A stretch of DNA of 12,280 nucleotides from assembly GCA_028275005.1 (NCBI GenBank), contig JAQCNN010000265.1, forward strand, positions 1 to 12,280, read 5' to 3'. Below the pieces are notes generated by a model, which was not told the origin of the DNA, ran no database searches, and was given only the letters and a program-made list of their open reading frames with translations. Position numbers and translations under genes: made by a program. Of this stretch, positions 6,454 through 12,280 are shown in pieces. This stretch comes from Salinirussus sp. GTDB taxonomy: Archaea; Halobacteriota; Halobacteria; Halobacteriales; Haloarculaceae. Each line of letters opens with the position of its first letter. Positions within the stretch are counted from its first letter, which is position 1.

Positions 6454-7581
6454 ATGACCGACGACCCCGAGGAGGGGATGCTGTCCTGGGACGAGTCGGT
6501 GTTTCGTGACGAGCGTGTCTTCGAGATCGACTACGTCCCCGAGACGTTCAGCCACCGTGAGACACAGATGGAGAGCCTGAAGTACGCGCTCCGTCCCGCC
6601 GTGCGCGGCTCGCGGCCGCTGAACGTCATGGCCCAGGGTCCGCCGGGGACCGGCAAGACCACCGCCGTCCAGGTGCTCTTCGACGAGCTCCGCGCCCAGA
6701 CCGACATCCAGGCCGTCCGGGTCAACTGCCAGGTCAACTCCACCCGCTACTCGGTGTTCTCGCGACTGTTCGAGGGTGTCTTCGACTACGAACCCCCATC
6801 CTCGGGCATCTCGTTCAAGAAGCTGTTCTCGCAGGTCACCGACCAGCTCGTCGAGGACGACGAGGTGCTCGTTGTCGCCCTCGACGACGTCAACTACCTG
6901 TTTTACGAGTCCGAGGCCTCCGACACGCTCTACTCGCTGTTGCGCGCCCACGAGGAGCAGGGTGGGGCCCGGATCGGCGTCATCCTGGTCTCCTCCGACC
7001 TCGACCTGGAGATCATCGAGGCGCTGGACAGCCGGGTCCAGAGCGTCTTCCGGCCGGAGGAGGTCTACTTCCCCAGCTACGACGAGCCCGAGATCGCCGA
7101 CATCCTCGGCGAACGCGCCAAACGGGGCTTTCACGACGACGTTATCGACGCTCCGACGCTCGACCGGGTCGCCGAACTCACCGCCGACCAGGGTGGGGAC
7201 CTTCGGGTGGGGATCGACCTGCTGCACCGTGCGGGGCTGAACGCCGAGATGCGCGCCAGCCCCGAGGTGGAGCGCCAGGACGCCGAGGAGGCCTACAACA
7301 AGTCACGGTACGTCCACCTCTCGCGGCGCCTGCAGGGCCTCTCAGAGTCAGAGCGGGCGCTCGTGGAGGTGATCGCCGACCACGACGGCAAGCGGGCCGG
7401 CGACATCTACGAGGTCTTTCACGAGGCGACGGACCTGGGCTACACCCGGTACTCGGAGATCATCAACAAGCTCGACCAGCTCGGCGTGATCGACGCGACC
7501 TACACCGACGTCGACGGCCGGGGCCGCTCCCGGGAGCTGACGATGAGTTACGAGCCCGAGGCGGTCCTCGACCGGCTGTAA
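6454..7581 (+). CDS. cdc6: Orc1/Cdc6-family AAA+ replication initiator-like protein
   Basis: The 375-residue protein has the archaeal Orc1/Cdc6 layout: an AAA+ domain, a lid domain, and a winged helix at about 294-372. Walker A is GPPGTGKTT (residues 62-70). Walker B reads VVALDDVNYLF with D144-D145, where most members have D-E; the usual catalytic glutamate is therefore an aspartate. Sensor 1 lies in VILVSSD (about 176-182), and sensor 2 in GGDLRVGIDLLHRA with R251. Family members bind origin DNA and load the MCM helicase. Haloarchaea carry many paralogues, and not all sit at origins. The gaps flanking this gene contain no recognisable origin repeats, so a link to a local origin is not supported. 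The ATG at 6454 is preferred; GTG at 6451 is the alternative. The gene converges on the minus-strand gene ending at 7593 with an 11-bp gap. Confidence 0.9.
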   Translation: MTDDPEEGMLSWDESVFRDERVFEIDYVPETFSHRETQMESLKYALRPAVRGSRPLNVMAQGPPGTGKTTAVQVLFDELRAQTDIQAVRVNCQVNSTRYSVFSRLFEGVFDYEPPSSGISFKKLFSQVTDQLVEDDEVLVVALDDVNYLFYESEASDTLYSLLRAHEEQGGARIGVILVSSDLDLEIIEALDSRVQSVFRPEEVYFPSYDEPEIADILGERAKRGFHDDVIDAPTLDRVAELTADQGGDLRVGIDLLHRAGLNAEMRASPEVERQDAEEAYNKSRYVHLSRRLQGLSESERALVEVIADHDGKRAGDIYEVFHEATDLGYTRYSEIINKLDQLGVIDATYTDVDGRGRSRELTMSYEPEAVLDRL

Positions 7582-7592
7582 CCCGGCGGCCC

Positions 7593-8372
7593 TCACTCGA
7601 CCGTCTCGGCGGTCTTCTCGGCCCACCGGACGGCGTAGGCGGCCCCGTGGTCGCGGTAGGCTGCCGCGTCCAGCGCGTCGAAGGGCGCGGGGATATCGAG
7701 CGCGTGTTTGACCCCGCTACAGGCGAGTTCGGCGGCGTCGGCGAAGTCGGTCTCCCCGCGGGCGACCCCGCCGGGTAGCCCCTCCAGGCGGCCGGTCAGG
7801 CGGTCGCCGGCGTCGACCCAGGCCTCGAACAGCGGTGTCGTCGCCCCTGTCTGCCAGCCGGCGAAGATATCCCGGGCTGCCAACCCGAGGGAGGCGTCGT
7901 GACAGGCCGCCGCGACCTGGTAGGTCTCGACCGGCCCGAGCGGGTCGAACGCGGCGTCGAACGCCGGATAGCGGTCCGCGAAGAACCCGAGGAAGTGTTC
8001 GGGGTCACCCAGGCCCGCCTGGACGACCGCCTCGGCGACCAGGAAGTCGGCGAACGCATCGGGTGTGTCGTCGAGGCGTGGCTTGCAGACGACGACCGGC
8101 GGGTCCGTCTGTCGGGTCCAGGCCACGCTGCCGTCACCGGGCATCCCGACGGTGAAGGCGTCGCTGGCGTACTCCCGCAGCACCTCGGGGGCGTCGGGCG
8201 GGAGCCAGGTGTCGGGCGCGCTGAGGGGGTCGAGGTCGTCGACCAGCAGGCCCAGGTCCTCGGCCGCGGCGGCCGGGAGCGTCTCGAAGTCCTGCTCGGC
8301 GTCGAGCACGAGGCTGTCGTGTTCCTCCTTCACCGCCGCCACCGCCGGCGTGAGGTCGCGCTCGGTGAACAT
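7593..8372 (-). CDS. Haloarchaeal protein of unknown function, translationally coupled to a membrane microprotein
   Basis: I do not recognise this 259-residue protein beyond its haloarchaeal character. It is acidic, mostly helical by composition, and has no signal peptide or membrane segment, so it should be cytoplasmic. Visible features are a helix-rich N-terminus (FTERDLTPAVAAVKEEHD), a central stretch with WTRQTDPPVVVCKPRL, aromatic and acidic repeats around HFLGFFADRYPAFDAAF, and a C-terminal WAEKTAETVE. No catalytic motif or cofactor site can be named. The ATG (8372-8370) overlaps the TGA of the upstream 29-residue membrane protein by one base (TGATG), and no ribosome-binding sequence precedes it, so translation probably depends on re-initiation after the microprotein. 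The two proteins are likely made together and may interact; that is inference. A larger reading frame continuing upstream of the ATG is rejected because it runs antisense through the CBS gene. Confidence 0.8.
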   Translation of the reverse strand: MFTERDLTPAVAAVKEEHDSLVLDAEQDFETLPAAAAEDLGLLVDDLDPLSAPDTWLPPDAPEVLREYASDAFTVGMPGDGSVAWTRQTDPPVVVCKPRLDDTPDAFADFLVAEAVVQAGLGDPEHFLGFFADRYPAFDAAFDPLGPVETYQVAAACHDASLGLAARDIFAGWQTGATTPLFEAWVDAGDRLTGRLEGLPGGVARGETDFADAAELACSGVKHALDIPAPFDALDAAAYRDHGAAYAVRWAEKTAETVE

Positions 8373-8461
8373 CAGGCTACGATGAGATTGAGGAGTATCA
8401 CGACCCCGAGGAGACCGGCGACGCCGACGGTCCCGAGGACGACCTTTGTTGGAGTGCTCAT
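8372..8461 (-). CDS. 29-residue single-span membrane microprotein, first gene of a two-gene operon
   Basis: The frame begins ATG at 8461-8459 and ends TGA at 8374-8372. It starts MSTPTKVVLG, then TVGVAGLLGV, then VILLNLIVA. After a short polar head with Lys6, residues 7-29 form one hydrophobic helix long enough to cross the membrane. Glycines recur every third residue (10, 13, 16, 19) and Asn25 is the only polar residue near the end. Two facts argue that it is real: the box A CTTTTA (8490-8485) is centred exactly 26.5 nt before its ATG, giving a leaderless start on this codon, and its stop overlaps the next start as TGATG. Its function is unknown. It could anchor or regulate the coupled downstream protein, or assemble with itself through the glycine face. 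It is short enough to be missed by ordinary gene callers. Confidence 0.72.
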   Translation of the reverse strand: MSTPTKVVLGTVGVAGLLGVVILLNLIVA

Positions 8462-8484
8462 GGCCAACGGTTCGCAGCGGCGAG

Positions 8485-8490
8485 TAAAAG
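8485..8490 (-). promoter_or_regulatory. Box A of the microprotein operon
   Basis: CTTTTA on the minus strand is centred 26.5 nt upstream of the microprotein ATG at 8461. No other box A is seen before the larger downstream gene, so this one should serve both. Confidence 0.6.
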
Positions 8491-8511
8491 CCCCGGGGTT
8501 TCACCGTCGCT

Positions 8512-8540
8512 GCCAGTGTGGTACCGCGTACAAGGCTGGC
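8512..8540. promoter_or_regulatory. Dyad-symmetric candidate operator between two divergent promoters
   Basis: The pattern is GCCAG-N4-GTAC-N3-GTAC-N4-CTGGC, with both arm pairs centred on 8526. T8519 and A8533 also match, so 10 of 13 arm positions are complementary. It lies between the leftward box A (8485-8490) and the rightward box A (8554-8559), a place where one bound regulator could affect both promoters. No regulator is known. Confidence 0.4.
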
Positions 8541-8553
8541 GTGTGTAGTCACA

Positions 8554-8559
8554 GTTAAG
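8554..8559 (+). promoter_or_regulatory. Box A of the CBS-domain gene
   Basis: GTTAAG is centred 27.5 nt upstream of the ATG at 8584. This favours that start over the in-frame ATGs at 8560 and 8569, which lie too close to or inside the box. Confidence 0.55.
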
Positions 8560-8583
8560 ATGACGGGGATGCAGACCTGGAAT

Positions 8584-9015
8584 ATGGATGATACGCCGAT
8601 CCGTGAGATCATGACCAGCCCCGTCCTCACCGTCGACGGGGAGACGGCGGTCGTCGAGGCCGCCCAGACACTCAGGGAGAAACACATCGGCTCGCTCATC
8701 GTCGGCGAGGAGATCGTCGACGGGATCGTCACCGAGGCCGACATCGTCGCCGCGGTCAGCGAGGAGGCCGACCTCGAGTCGACGACGGTCGCATCGGTCA
8801 TGACGGACCCGGTGGTGACGATCCGCCCGGACGAGTCGATCCGGGTCGCCGGCGAGCGGATGGGCCACAACGCCGTCAAGAAACTTCCTGTCACCGAGGA
8901 CGGGGCGCCGGTCGGGATGGTCACGACGACCGACCTCGCCCACTTCGTCCCGCGCAACCGCCTGCAGATGGCCAGCCAGCCCGAGCCCGACGTCCGGGAA
9001 GGCGAGTACGAGTAA
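8584..9015 (+). CDS. Two-CBS-domain protein (Bateman module)
   Basis: A 143-residue cytoplasmic protein made only of a CBS pair. The first domain, about residues 4-58, opens IREIMTSPVLTVDGETAVVEAA and includes HIGSLIV and GIVTEADIV. The second, about 67-125, has VASVMTDPVVTIRPDESIRVAG, NAVKKLPV and GMVTTTDLAHFV. The IMT-P and GIVTxxDI elements are the usual CBS signatures. Paired CBS domains bind adenosine nucleotides or related ligands and act as energy or ligand sensors; stand-alone forms are common in haloarchaea and their partners are mostly unknown. The C-terminal tail is acidic and disordered (PEPDVREGEYE). The start at 8584 is set by box A spacing; ATG at 8569 is the alternative. It is divergent from the microprotein operon with a dyad element between, so joint regulation is possible. 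Confidence 0.9.
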   Translation: MDDTPIREIMTSPVLTVDGETAVVEAAQTLREKHIGSLIVGEEIVDGIVTEADIVAAVSEEADLESTTVASVMTDPVVTIRPDESIRVAGERMGHNAVKKLPVTEDGAPVGMVTTTDLAHFVPRNRLQMASQPEPDVREGEYE

Positions 9016-9025
9016 GCGGACTCAC

Positions 9026-9043
9026 CGGGGGACTGTTCCCCCG
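9026..9043. terminator. 7-bp stem-loop between convergent CBS and MATE genes
   Basis: CGGGGGA (9026-9032) pairs perfectly with TCCCCCG (9037-9043) around the 4-nt loop CTGT. It fills the 48-bp gap between the two convergent stop codons. There is no T-tract on either side, so termination is a guess from position; it may instead stabilise mRNA 3' ends. Confidence 0.4.
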
Positions 9044-9063
9044 TCGGCGCGCATGCCGGCCGC

Positions 9064-10512
9064 TCAGGTGTTGGCGCGCTGGGCGACACCCCACCACTCG
9101 CCCGACCAGAACCGGCCGGTGTTGACCGCGGCCTTGAGGTAGTAGTCGACGACGACCGCCAGGAACACCGCCGGGTATCCCAACCCCAGCCCCGGCGCGA
9201 TGGAGACCCCGGCCACCGAGACCGAAAACGCCGTCGGGAGCGCGAGCGCGGCGACGGGGATCCGGACCAGATACGACCCCAGGAGTTCGGCGTACAGCGG
9301 CCACCGGGTATCGCCCGCGCCGCGCAGGCTCCCCCGCATCGTCCGGGAGACGCTGTAGGCGGCGGTGACGAGCCCGAACACCCGGATGAAGTCGACCGTG
9401 AGGCCGACGTACTCGGTCCCGAACGCGAGCGCCAGCGGCCGGGCGGCGACGACGAGCACGACCGCCAGCAGGACCTGGGTCGCGAGCCCGACCCGGAGGG
9501 TCTGCCAGGCGTAGTTGTCCGCGCCACCGCGGTCGCCGGCGCCGATGGCCTGGCCGACGAGCGTGCTCGCGGCGGTGGCGTACCCCCAGGCGGGCATCAG
9601 CGCCAGCAGCATCACCCGCCGACCGATGGCGTAGGCGGCCAGCGCGGGGGTCCCGAGCGCGGCCAGGATGAAGATGAACGGAAACCGGGCGGTCGACTGG
9701 AGCAGGCGCACCCCCGCAAGCGGGGCGGCGACCCGGACAACCTCCCAGCTCAGACCCGTATCGACGTGTGGCGGGGTGGCCGAAAGTGTCACCGCGTACC
9801 GCCCGGAGACCAGTAGCCCGATGAAGATGAGCGAGGCCAGGGCGTTGGCAACCGCGGTCCCGACCGCCGCGCCGACGACCCCGAGTGCCGGAAACGGCCC
9901 CAGCCCGAGGACGAGGACGGCGTTGAGCAGGAGATTGGTCGGCAGTGTCAGCAGGCGGACGTACATCGGGGTCCGGGTGTCCGCACTGCCCGCCAGCGCC
10001 CGGGCGGCCACCATCGAGTAGAAGCGAAAGCCGAGCGACAGCATCACGACCCGGAGATACGCCGACCCGTACCCGATGACGGCGGGGTCGTCGGTGAGCA
10101 GTGCCACCATCGGCTCGGCGTAGCGCCAGGAGACGACAGTGAGGGGGGCCGCGAGGGCCGTCGAGAGCAACAGCGACTGTTTGACCGCGAGGTTTGCCCG
10201 CTCGTTGCGCCCCTCCCCTTTCAGCCGGGAGACGACGCTTATCGTGCCACTCGTCAGCGCGAGCGAGAGGCCAAAGCCGATGAAGTAGTACTGAAAGCCG
10301 ATCTGGAGGCCGCCGATGGCGGCGTCTCCGAGTGCGAGCCCGACAAACAGGAAGTCGGCGACCCGGAGGAAGATCCGGAGACCGCCGGTGACCATCGCCG
10401 GCACGGCGAGGTCGAAGGCCTCGGTGGCGCTGTCGCGCTCGACGAGACCGAGCCGGGACAGCAACCGCGGAATGAGGTCGAGCAGCTCCCGGACCCGGGT
10501 CCTGACACCCAT
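9064..10512 (-). CDS. MATE-family multidrug/cation antiporter
   Basis: A 482-residue inner-membrane protein with about twelve hydrophobic helices, the usual size for MATE exporters, which extrude organic cations or other small compounds in exchange for Na+ or H+. The two-fold family repeat is visible: GSADTRTPMYV in the first half and RGAGDTRWPLYAELLG in the second, with loops RLKGEGRNERA and GQAIGAGDRGGADNYAW at equivalent places. The substrate cannot be inferred. The start is uncertain: ATG at 10512 is taken because MATE-like sequence begins shortly after it; an in-frame GTG at 10572 would add 20 residues (SADRSGTESHH...), and GTGs at 10524 and 10515 are also possible. No box A sits at the usual distance from any of them; GAAAGT (10548-10543) and GGTAAC (10591-10586) are weak candidates. 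It is divergent from the solute-binding protein gene. Confidence 0.9.
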   Translation of the reverse strand: MGVRTRVRELLDLIPRLLSRLGLVERDSATEAFDLAVPAMVTGGLRIFLRVADFLFVGLALGDAAIGGLQIGFQYYFIGFGLSLALTSGTISVVSRLKGEGRNERANLAVKQSLLLSTALAAPLTVVSWRYAEPMVALLTDDPAVIGYGSAYLRVVMLSLGFRFYSMVAARALAGSADTRTPMYVRLLTLPTNLLLNAVLVLGLGPFPALGVVGAAVGTAVANALASLIFIGLLVSGRYAVTLSATPPHVDTGLSWEVVRVAAPLAGVRLLQSTARFPFIFILAALGTPALAAYAIGRRVMLLALMPAWGYATAASTLVGQAIGAGDRGGADNYAWQTLRVGLATQVLLAVVLVVAARPLALAFGTEYVGLTVDFIRVFGLVTAAYSVSRTMRGSLRGAGDTRWPLYAELLGSYLVRIPVAALALPTAFSVSVAGVSIAPGLGLGYPAVFLAVVVDYYLKAAVNTGRFWSGEWWGVAQRANT

Positions 10513-10616
10513 CACCGGTGACACGCGAGCCAGCAAGTGGTGACTTTCGGTTCCGGACCTGTCGGCTGACACACCGATTGGGCGTGTTACCGGGCCGCTC
10601 GGTCGACTACACAGCG

Positions 10617-10622
10617 TTTATT
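10617..10622 (+). promoter_or_regulatory. Box A of the solute-binding protein/ABC operon
   Basis: TTTATT is centred 26.5 nt upstream of the ATG at 10646, predicting a leaderless transcript. It is among the most AT-rich promoter elements in the window. Confidence 0.65.
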
Positions 10623-10645
10623 GTTGCCCGAACACACCTTATCGT

Positions 10646-11722
10646 ATGTCGCTACGACCGACGCGTCGGTCCTTTCTCACCGGTGCCGGGACAGCCGCGA
10701 CAGTCGGGCTCGCCGGCTGTACCGGGCTGCTCGGGTCAGGAAACGACACCGTCAAACTCCTCGATTTCAGCTACGTCTACCCCGACGGGATCTTCGAGAC
10801 TATCGAGGAGGAAGCGGGGGTCACCGTCGAGTTACAGTCCAGTGATAGTTCGGCGCGGTCGCTCTCCCTGCTGCGGTCGGGTCGGTCGGACCACGACGTC
10901 GTCGCGCTTGGCAACTACGCTGTCAGCCCGGCCATCCAGGAGGGACACATCCAGCCGCTCAACCTCGACGACCTGCCGGGCTACGACGGGGTCTTTGACT
11001 TCGTCAAGAAGGACTACTTCACCGAGGACGGCCAGGTCTACGCCGCACCACGGTCGTTCGGACAGACGCCGCTTGCGGTCAACACCGACGCCGTTTCGGC
11101 CGACGACGTCTCCAGCCTCTCCGTGCTGTTCGACGAGGCGTACGACGGGATGATCGGCCACCGGGACGACGCCCGGCTGCAGGTCCTCTACGAGCGGGCC
11201 GCCAACGGCAAGACACCGCTGAACCCGACCAGTGCGGACCAGGTCGACTTCGCGGACACGCGGGACAACCTCAGGCGTCACGTCGAGCTGTCGGGGAGTC
11301 TCTGGAACTCCGGGGGTGACTCCGAGCAACTGCTGCGGTCCGGACAGGTCGCGGTCGAGCCCGTCTGGAACTACCTCATCTACACCATGGGACAGGACGA
11401 CTTCCCGATCGAGCGCGTCTACCCCGAGGAGGGGACAAAGGCGTGGTTCCTCCAGTTCTGTGTGCGCGACGGGGCCGAAAACCCCGACGCCGCGCACCGA
11501 TTCATCCAGTCGTGGTACGACGGGGTCGGCTATCAGTCGCTGGTCGAGCCGTCACACATCGCCGTTCCCCACGAGTCCGTCTTCGAACAGGAGGGGGCGG
11601 ACCGCGCCGAGTACGGGCTCGACAAGCCCGAGCGGTTCATCTACGAGGACCCCAAGCCGCGGTCGCTGGTCGAGCAGTACACCGAGACCTGGAACGAGGC
11701 AAAACAGGCCGCCGAGGGGTAA
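10646..11722 (+). CDS. ABC transporter solute-binding lipoprotein (PotD/AfuA-like, family 1)
   Basis: A 358-residue extracellular binding protein for an ABC importer. The N-terminus has a twin-arginine signal with R7-R8 (TRRSFLTG), a short hydrophobic stretch, and the lipobox LAGC with Cys25, so it should be exported folded through Tat and anchored by lipid at Cys25, as is usual in haloarchaea. The mature part resembles the PotD/AfuA group: an early VKLLDFSYVYPDGIFETIEEEAGV strand and helix, then SDHDVVALGNYAV, PLAVNTDAV, and a C-terminal domain with NPDAAHRFIQSW and EQYTETWNEAKQ. This group binds polyamines, ferric iron, thiamine or similar ligands; which one is not decided by the sequence. 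The ATPase gene starts 4 nt after the stop codon, so the two are co-transcribed. Permease genes are not in the window and probably follow. Confidence 0.88.
   Translation: MSLRPTRRSFLTGAGTAATVGLAGCTGLLGSGNDTVKLLDFSYVYPDGIFETIEEEAGVTVELQSSDSSARSLSLLRSGRSDHDVVALGNYAVSPAIQEGHIQPLNLDDLPGYDGVFDFVKKDYFTEDGQVYAAPRSFGQTPLAVNTDAVSADDVSSLSVLFDEAYDGMIGHRDDARLQVLYERAANGKTPLNPTSADQVDFADTRDNLRRHVELSGSLWNSGGDSEQLLRSGQVAVEPVWNYLIYTMGQDDFPIERVYPEEGTKAWFLQFCVRDGAENPDAAHRFIQSWYDGVGYQSLVEPSHIAVPHESVFEQEGADRAEYGLDKPERFIYEDPKPRSLVEQYTETWNEAKQAAEG
10656..10671. repeat. Perfect 16-bp palindrome just inside the solute-binding protein gene
   Basis: GACCGACGCGTCGGTC spans codons 4-9, 10 to 25 nt downstream of the predicted leaderless transcription start. 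It could be an operator placed to block early elongation, or a hairpin at the mRNA 5' end. At this GC content about one such palindrome in 12 kb may arise by chance, and the codons also encode the Tat-signal arginines. Confidence 0.35.
11714..11720 (+). promoter_or_regulatory. Ribosome-binding sequence of the ABC ATPase gene
   Basis: GAGGGGT lies inside the last codons of the solute-binding protein gene and ends 6 nt before the ATG at 11727. It fits an internal gene of an operon, unlike the leaderless first genes nearby. Confidence 0.45.
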
Positions 11723-11726
11723 CCCC

Positions 11727-12280
11727 ATGACAGGGACCGGCAGTGCTACCGGCGAGGACGACGACCGCATCCTGGAGGCAGACGCCCTCCGGAAGGCGTT
11801 CAGCGACACCGTCGCCGTCGACGACCTCTCACTGTCGGTCAGACGCGGGGAGTTCTTCTCGCTTGTCGGCCCCTCGGGCTGCGGGAAGACGACCACCCTC
11901 CGGATGCTCGCCGGGCTGACCACACCGACCGACGGCACCGTCCACATCGACGGGGTCGACGTCACCGACCGGCCCGCCCGCGAGCGTGACACCAATCTCG
12001 TCTTTCAGGACCTCGTGCTGTTCCCACATATGAGTGTCGCGGACAACGTCGGCTACGGGCTGGCCCGCCAGGATGTCCCGGCGGACGAGCGCGACCGACG
12101 GGTCGCCTCCCTGCTGGAGACGGTCGACCTGGGTGAGTTGGGTGACCGCCGACCGACGGAGCTGAGCGGCGGGCAACGCCAACGGGTCGCCCTGGCGCGG
12201 GGACTCGCCCCCGAGCCGAGTGTCCTGTTACTCGACGAGCCGCTGTCGAGTCTCGACCGGAAGCTCAGACAGGAGATGCA
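11727..12280 (+). CDS. ABC transporter ATP-binding protein (PotA-like), 3' end outside window
   Basis: The first 184 residues of an importer ATPase are present; the gene continues past the window edge. After a short acidic head the nucleotide-binding domain shows Walker A GPSGCGKTT (residues 48-56), the Q-loop VFQDLVLFPHMSV with Gln94, the signature LSGGQRQRVALARGL beginning at 146, Walker B VLLLDEP with D170 and E171, and the D-loop SSLD (174-177). The combination of FPHMSVADNVGYGL and LLDEPLSSLDRKLRQEM is typical of the CUT1/PotA/FbpC group, whose members usually have a C-terminal regulatory domain, here outside the window. It powers import of the ligand captured by the lipoprotein encoded 4 nt upstream. 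The start ATG has a ribosome-binding sequence 6 nt before it. The ligand is unknown. Confidence 0.93.
   Translation, partial: MTGTGSATGEDDDRILEADALRKAFSDTVAVDDLSLSVRRGEFFSLVGPSGCGKTTTLRMLAGLTTPTDGTVHIDGVDVTDRPARERDTNLVFQDLVLFPHMSVADNVGYGLARQDVPADERDRRVASLLETVDLGELGDRRPTELSGGQRQRVALARGLAPEPSVLLLDEPLSSLDRKLRQEM

Noticed and set aside
8373..9527. Upstream continuation of the minus-strand frame of the 259-residue protein
   Set aside because: It is antisense to the CBS gene and part of the MATE gene in another frame. The ATG at 8372, coupled by TGATG to the microprotein, explains the start.
10512..10685. TCACCGGTG repeated at 10512 and 10677 as paired operators
   Set aside because: It is a short GC-rich palindrome, both copies lie in or at coding starts, and two occurrences are expected by chance at this composition.
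1..12280. CRISPR arrays, tRNA or rRNA genes, insertion sequences, defence islands
   Set aside because: No spaced direct repeats, clover-leaf structures, transposase-like frames or target-site duplications were seen; gene content and base use are uniform.

Overview
The window is chromosomal DNA from a haloarchaeon (class Halobacteria). The GC content is very high, the predicted proteins are rich in Asp and Glu, the gene content is archaeal (DP2 of DNA polymerase D, Orc1/Cdc6), there is a Tat-lipoprotein signal, and most genes begin right at the transcription start predicted from an archaeal box A (leaderless mRNAs). The genus cannot be told from the sequence.

Layout: (1) 1-504, the C-terminal end of the large subunit of DNA polymerase D (polC), ending in a PCNA-binding motif. 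(2) 584-1555, a zinc-independent MDR quinone oxidoreductase. (3) 1556-1808, a 253-bp convergent gap with a hairpin, T-tracts for both strands and a 64-bp imperfect palindrome. (4) 1809-2195 (-), a small GNAT-like protein divergent from (5) 2313-3494, a complete aspartate kinase with two ACT domains. (6) 3522-4181 (-), a calcineurin-like phosphoesterase. (7) 4360-6366, a MutS2/MutS5-type ATPase with N-terminal helix-hairpin-helix motifs. (8) 6454-7581, an Orc1/Cdc6-family AAA+ protein. (9) A minus-strand pair: a previously easy-to-miss 29-residue membrane microprotein (8372-8461) whose stop codon overlaps the start of a 259-residue haloarchaeal protein of unknown function (7593-8372). (10) 8584-9015, a two-CBS-domain protein, divergent from the microprotein with a dyad-symmetric candidate operator between them. 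(11) 9064-10512 (-), a MATE-family transporter. (12) 10646-11722 and 11727-12280+, a Tat lipoprotein solute-binding protein and the start of its ABC ATPase, which runs off the window.

The genes form no single pathway. The replication/repair theme (polC, MutS-like ATPase, Cdc6) is spread among metabolic genes. There are no tRNA or rRNA genes, insertion sequences, CRISPR arrays or clear foreign DNA. Genes are packed as short convergent or divergent units. Five box A elements have their centres exactly 26.5 nt from the start codon, which supports the chosen starts, including that of the unlisted microprotein. The most interesting new item is this microprotein and its coupled partner, with the candidate operator upstream.
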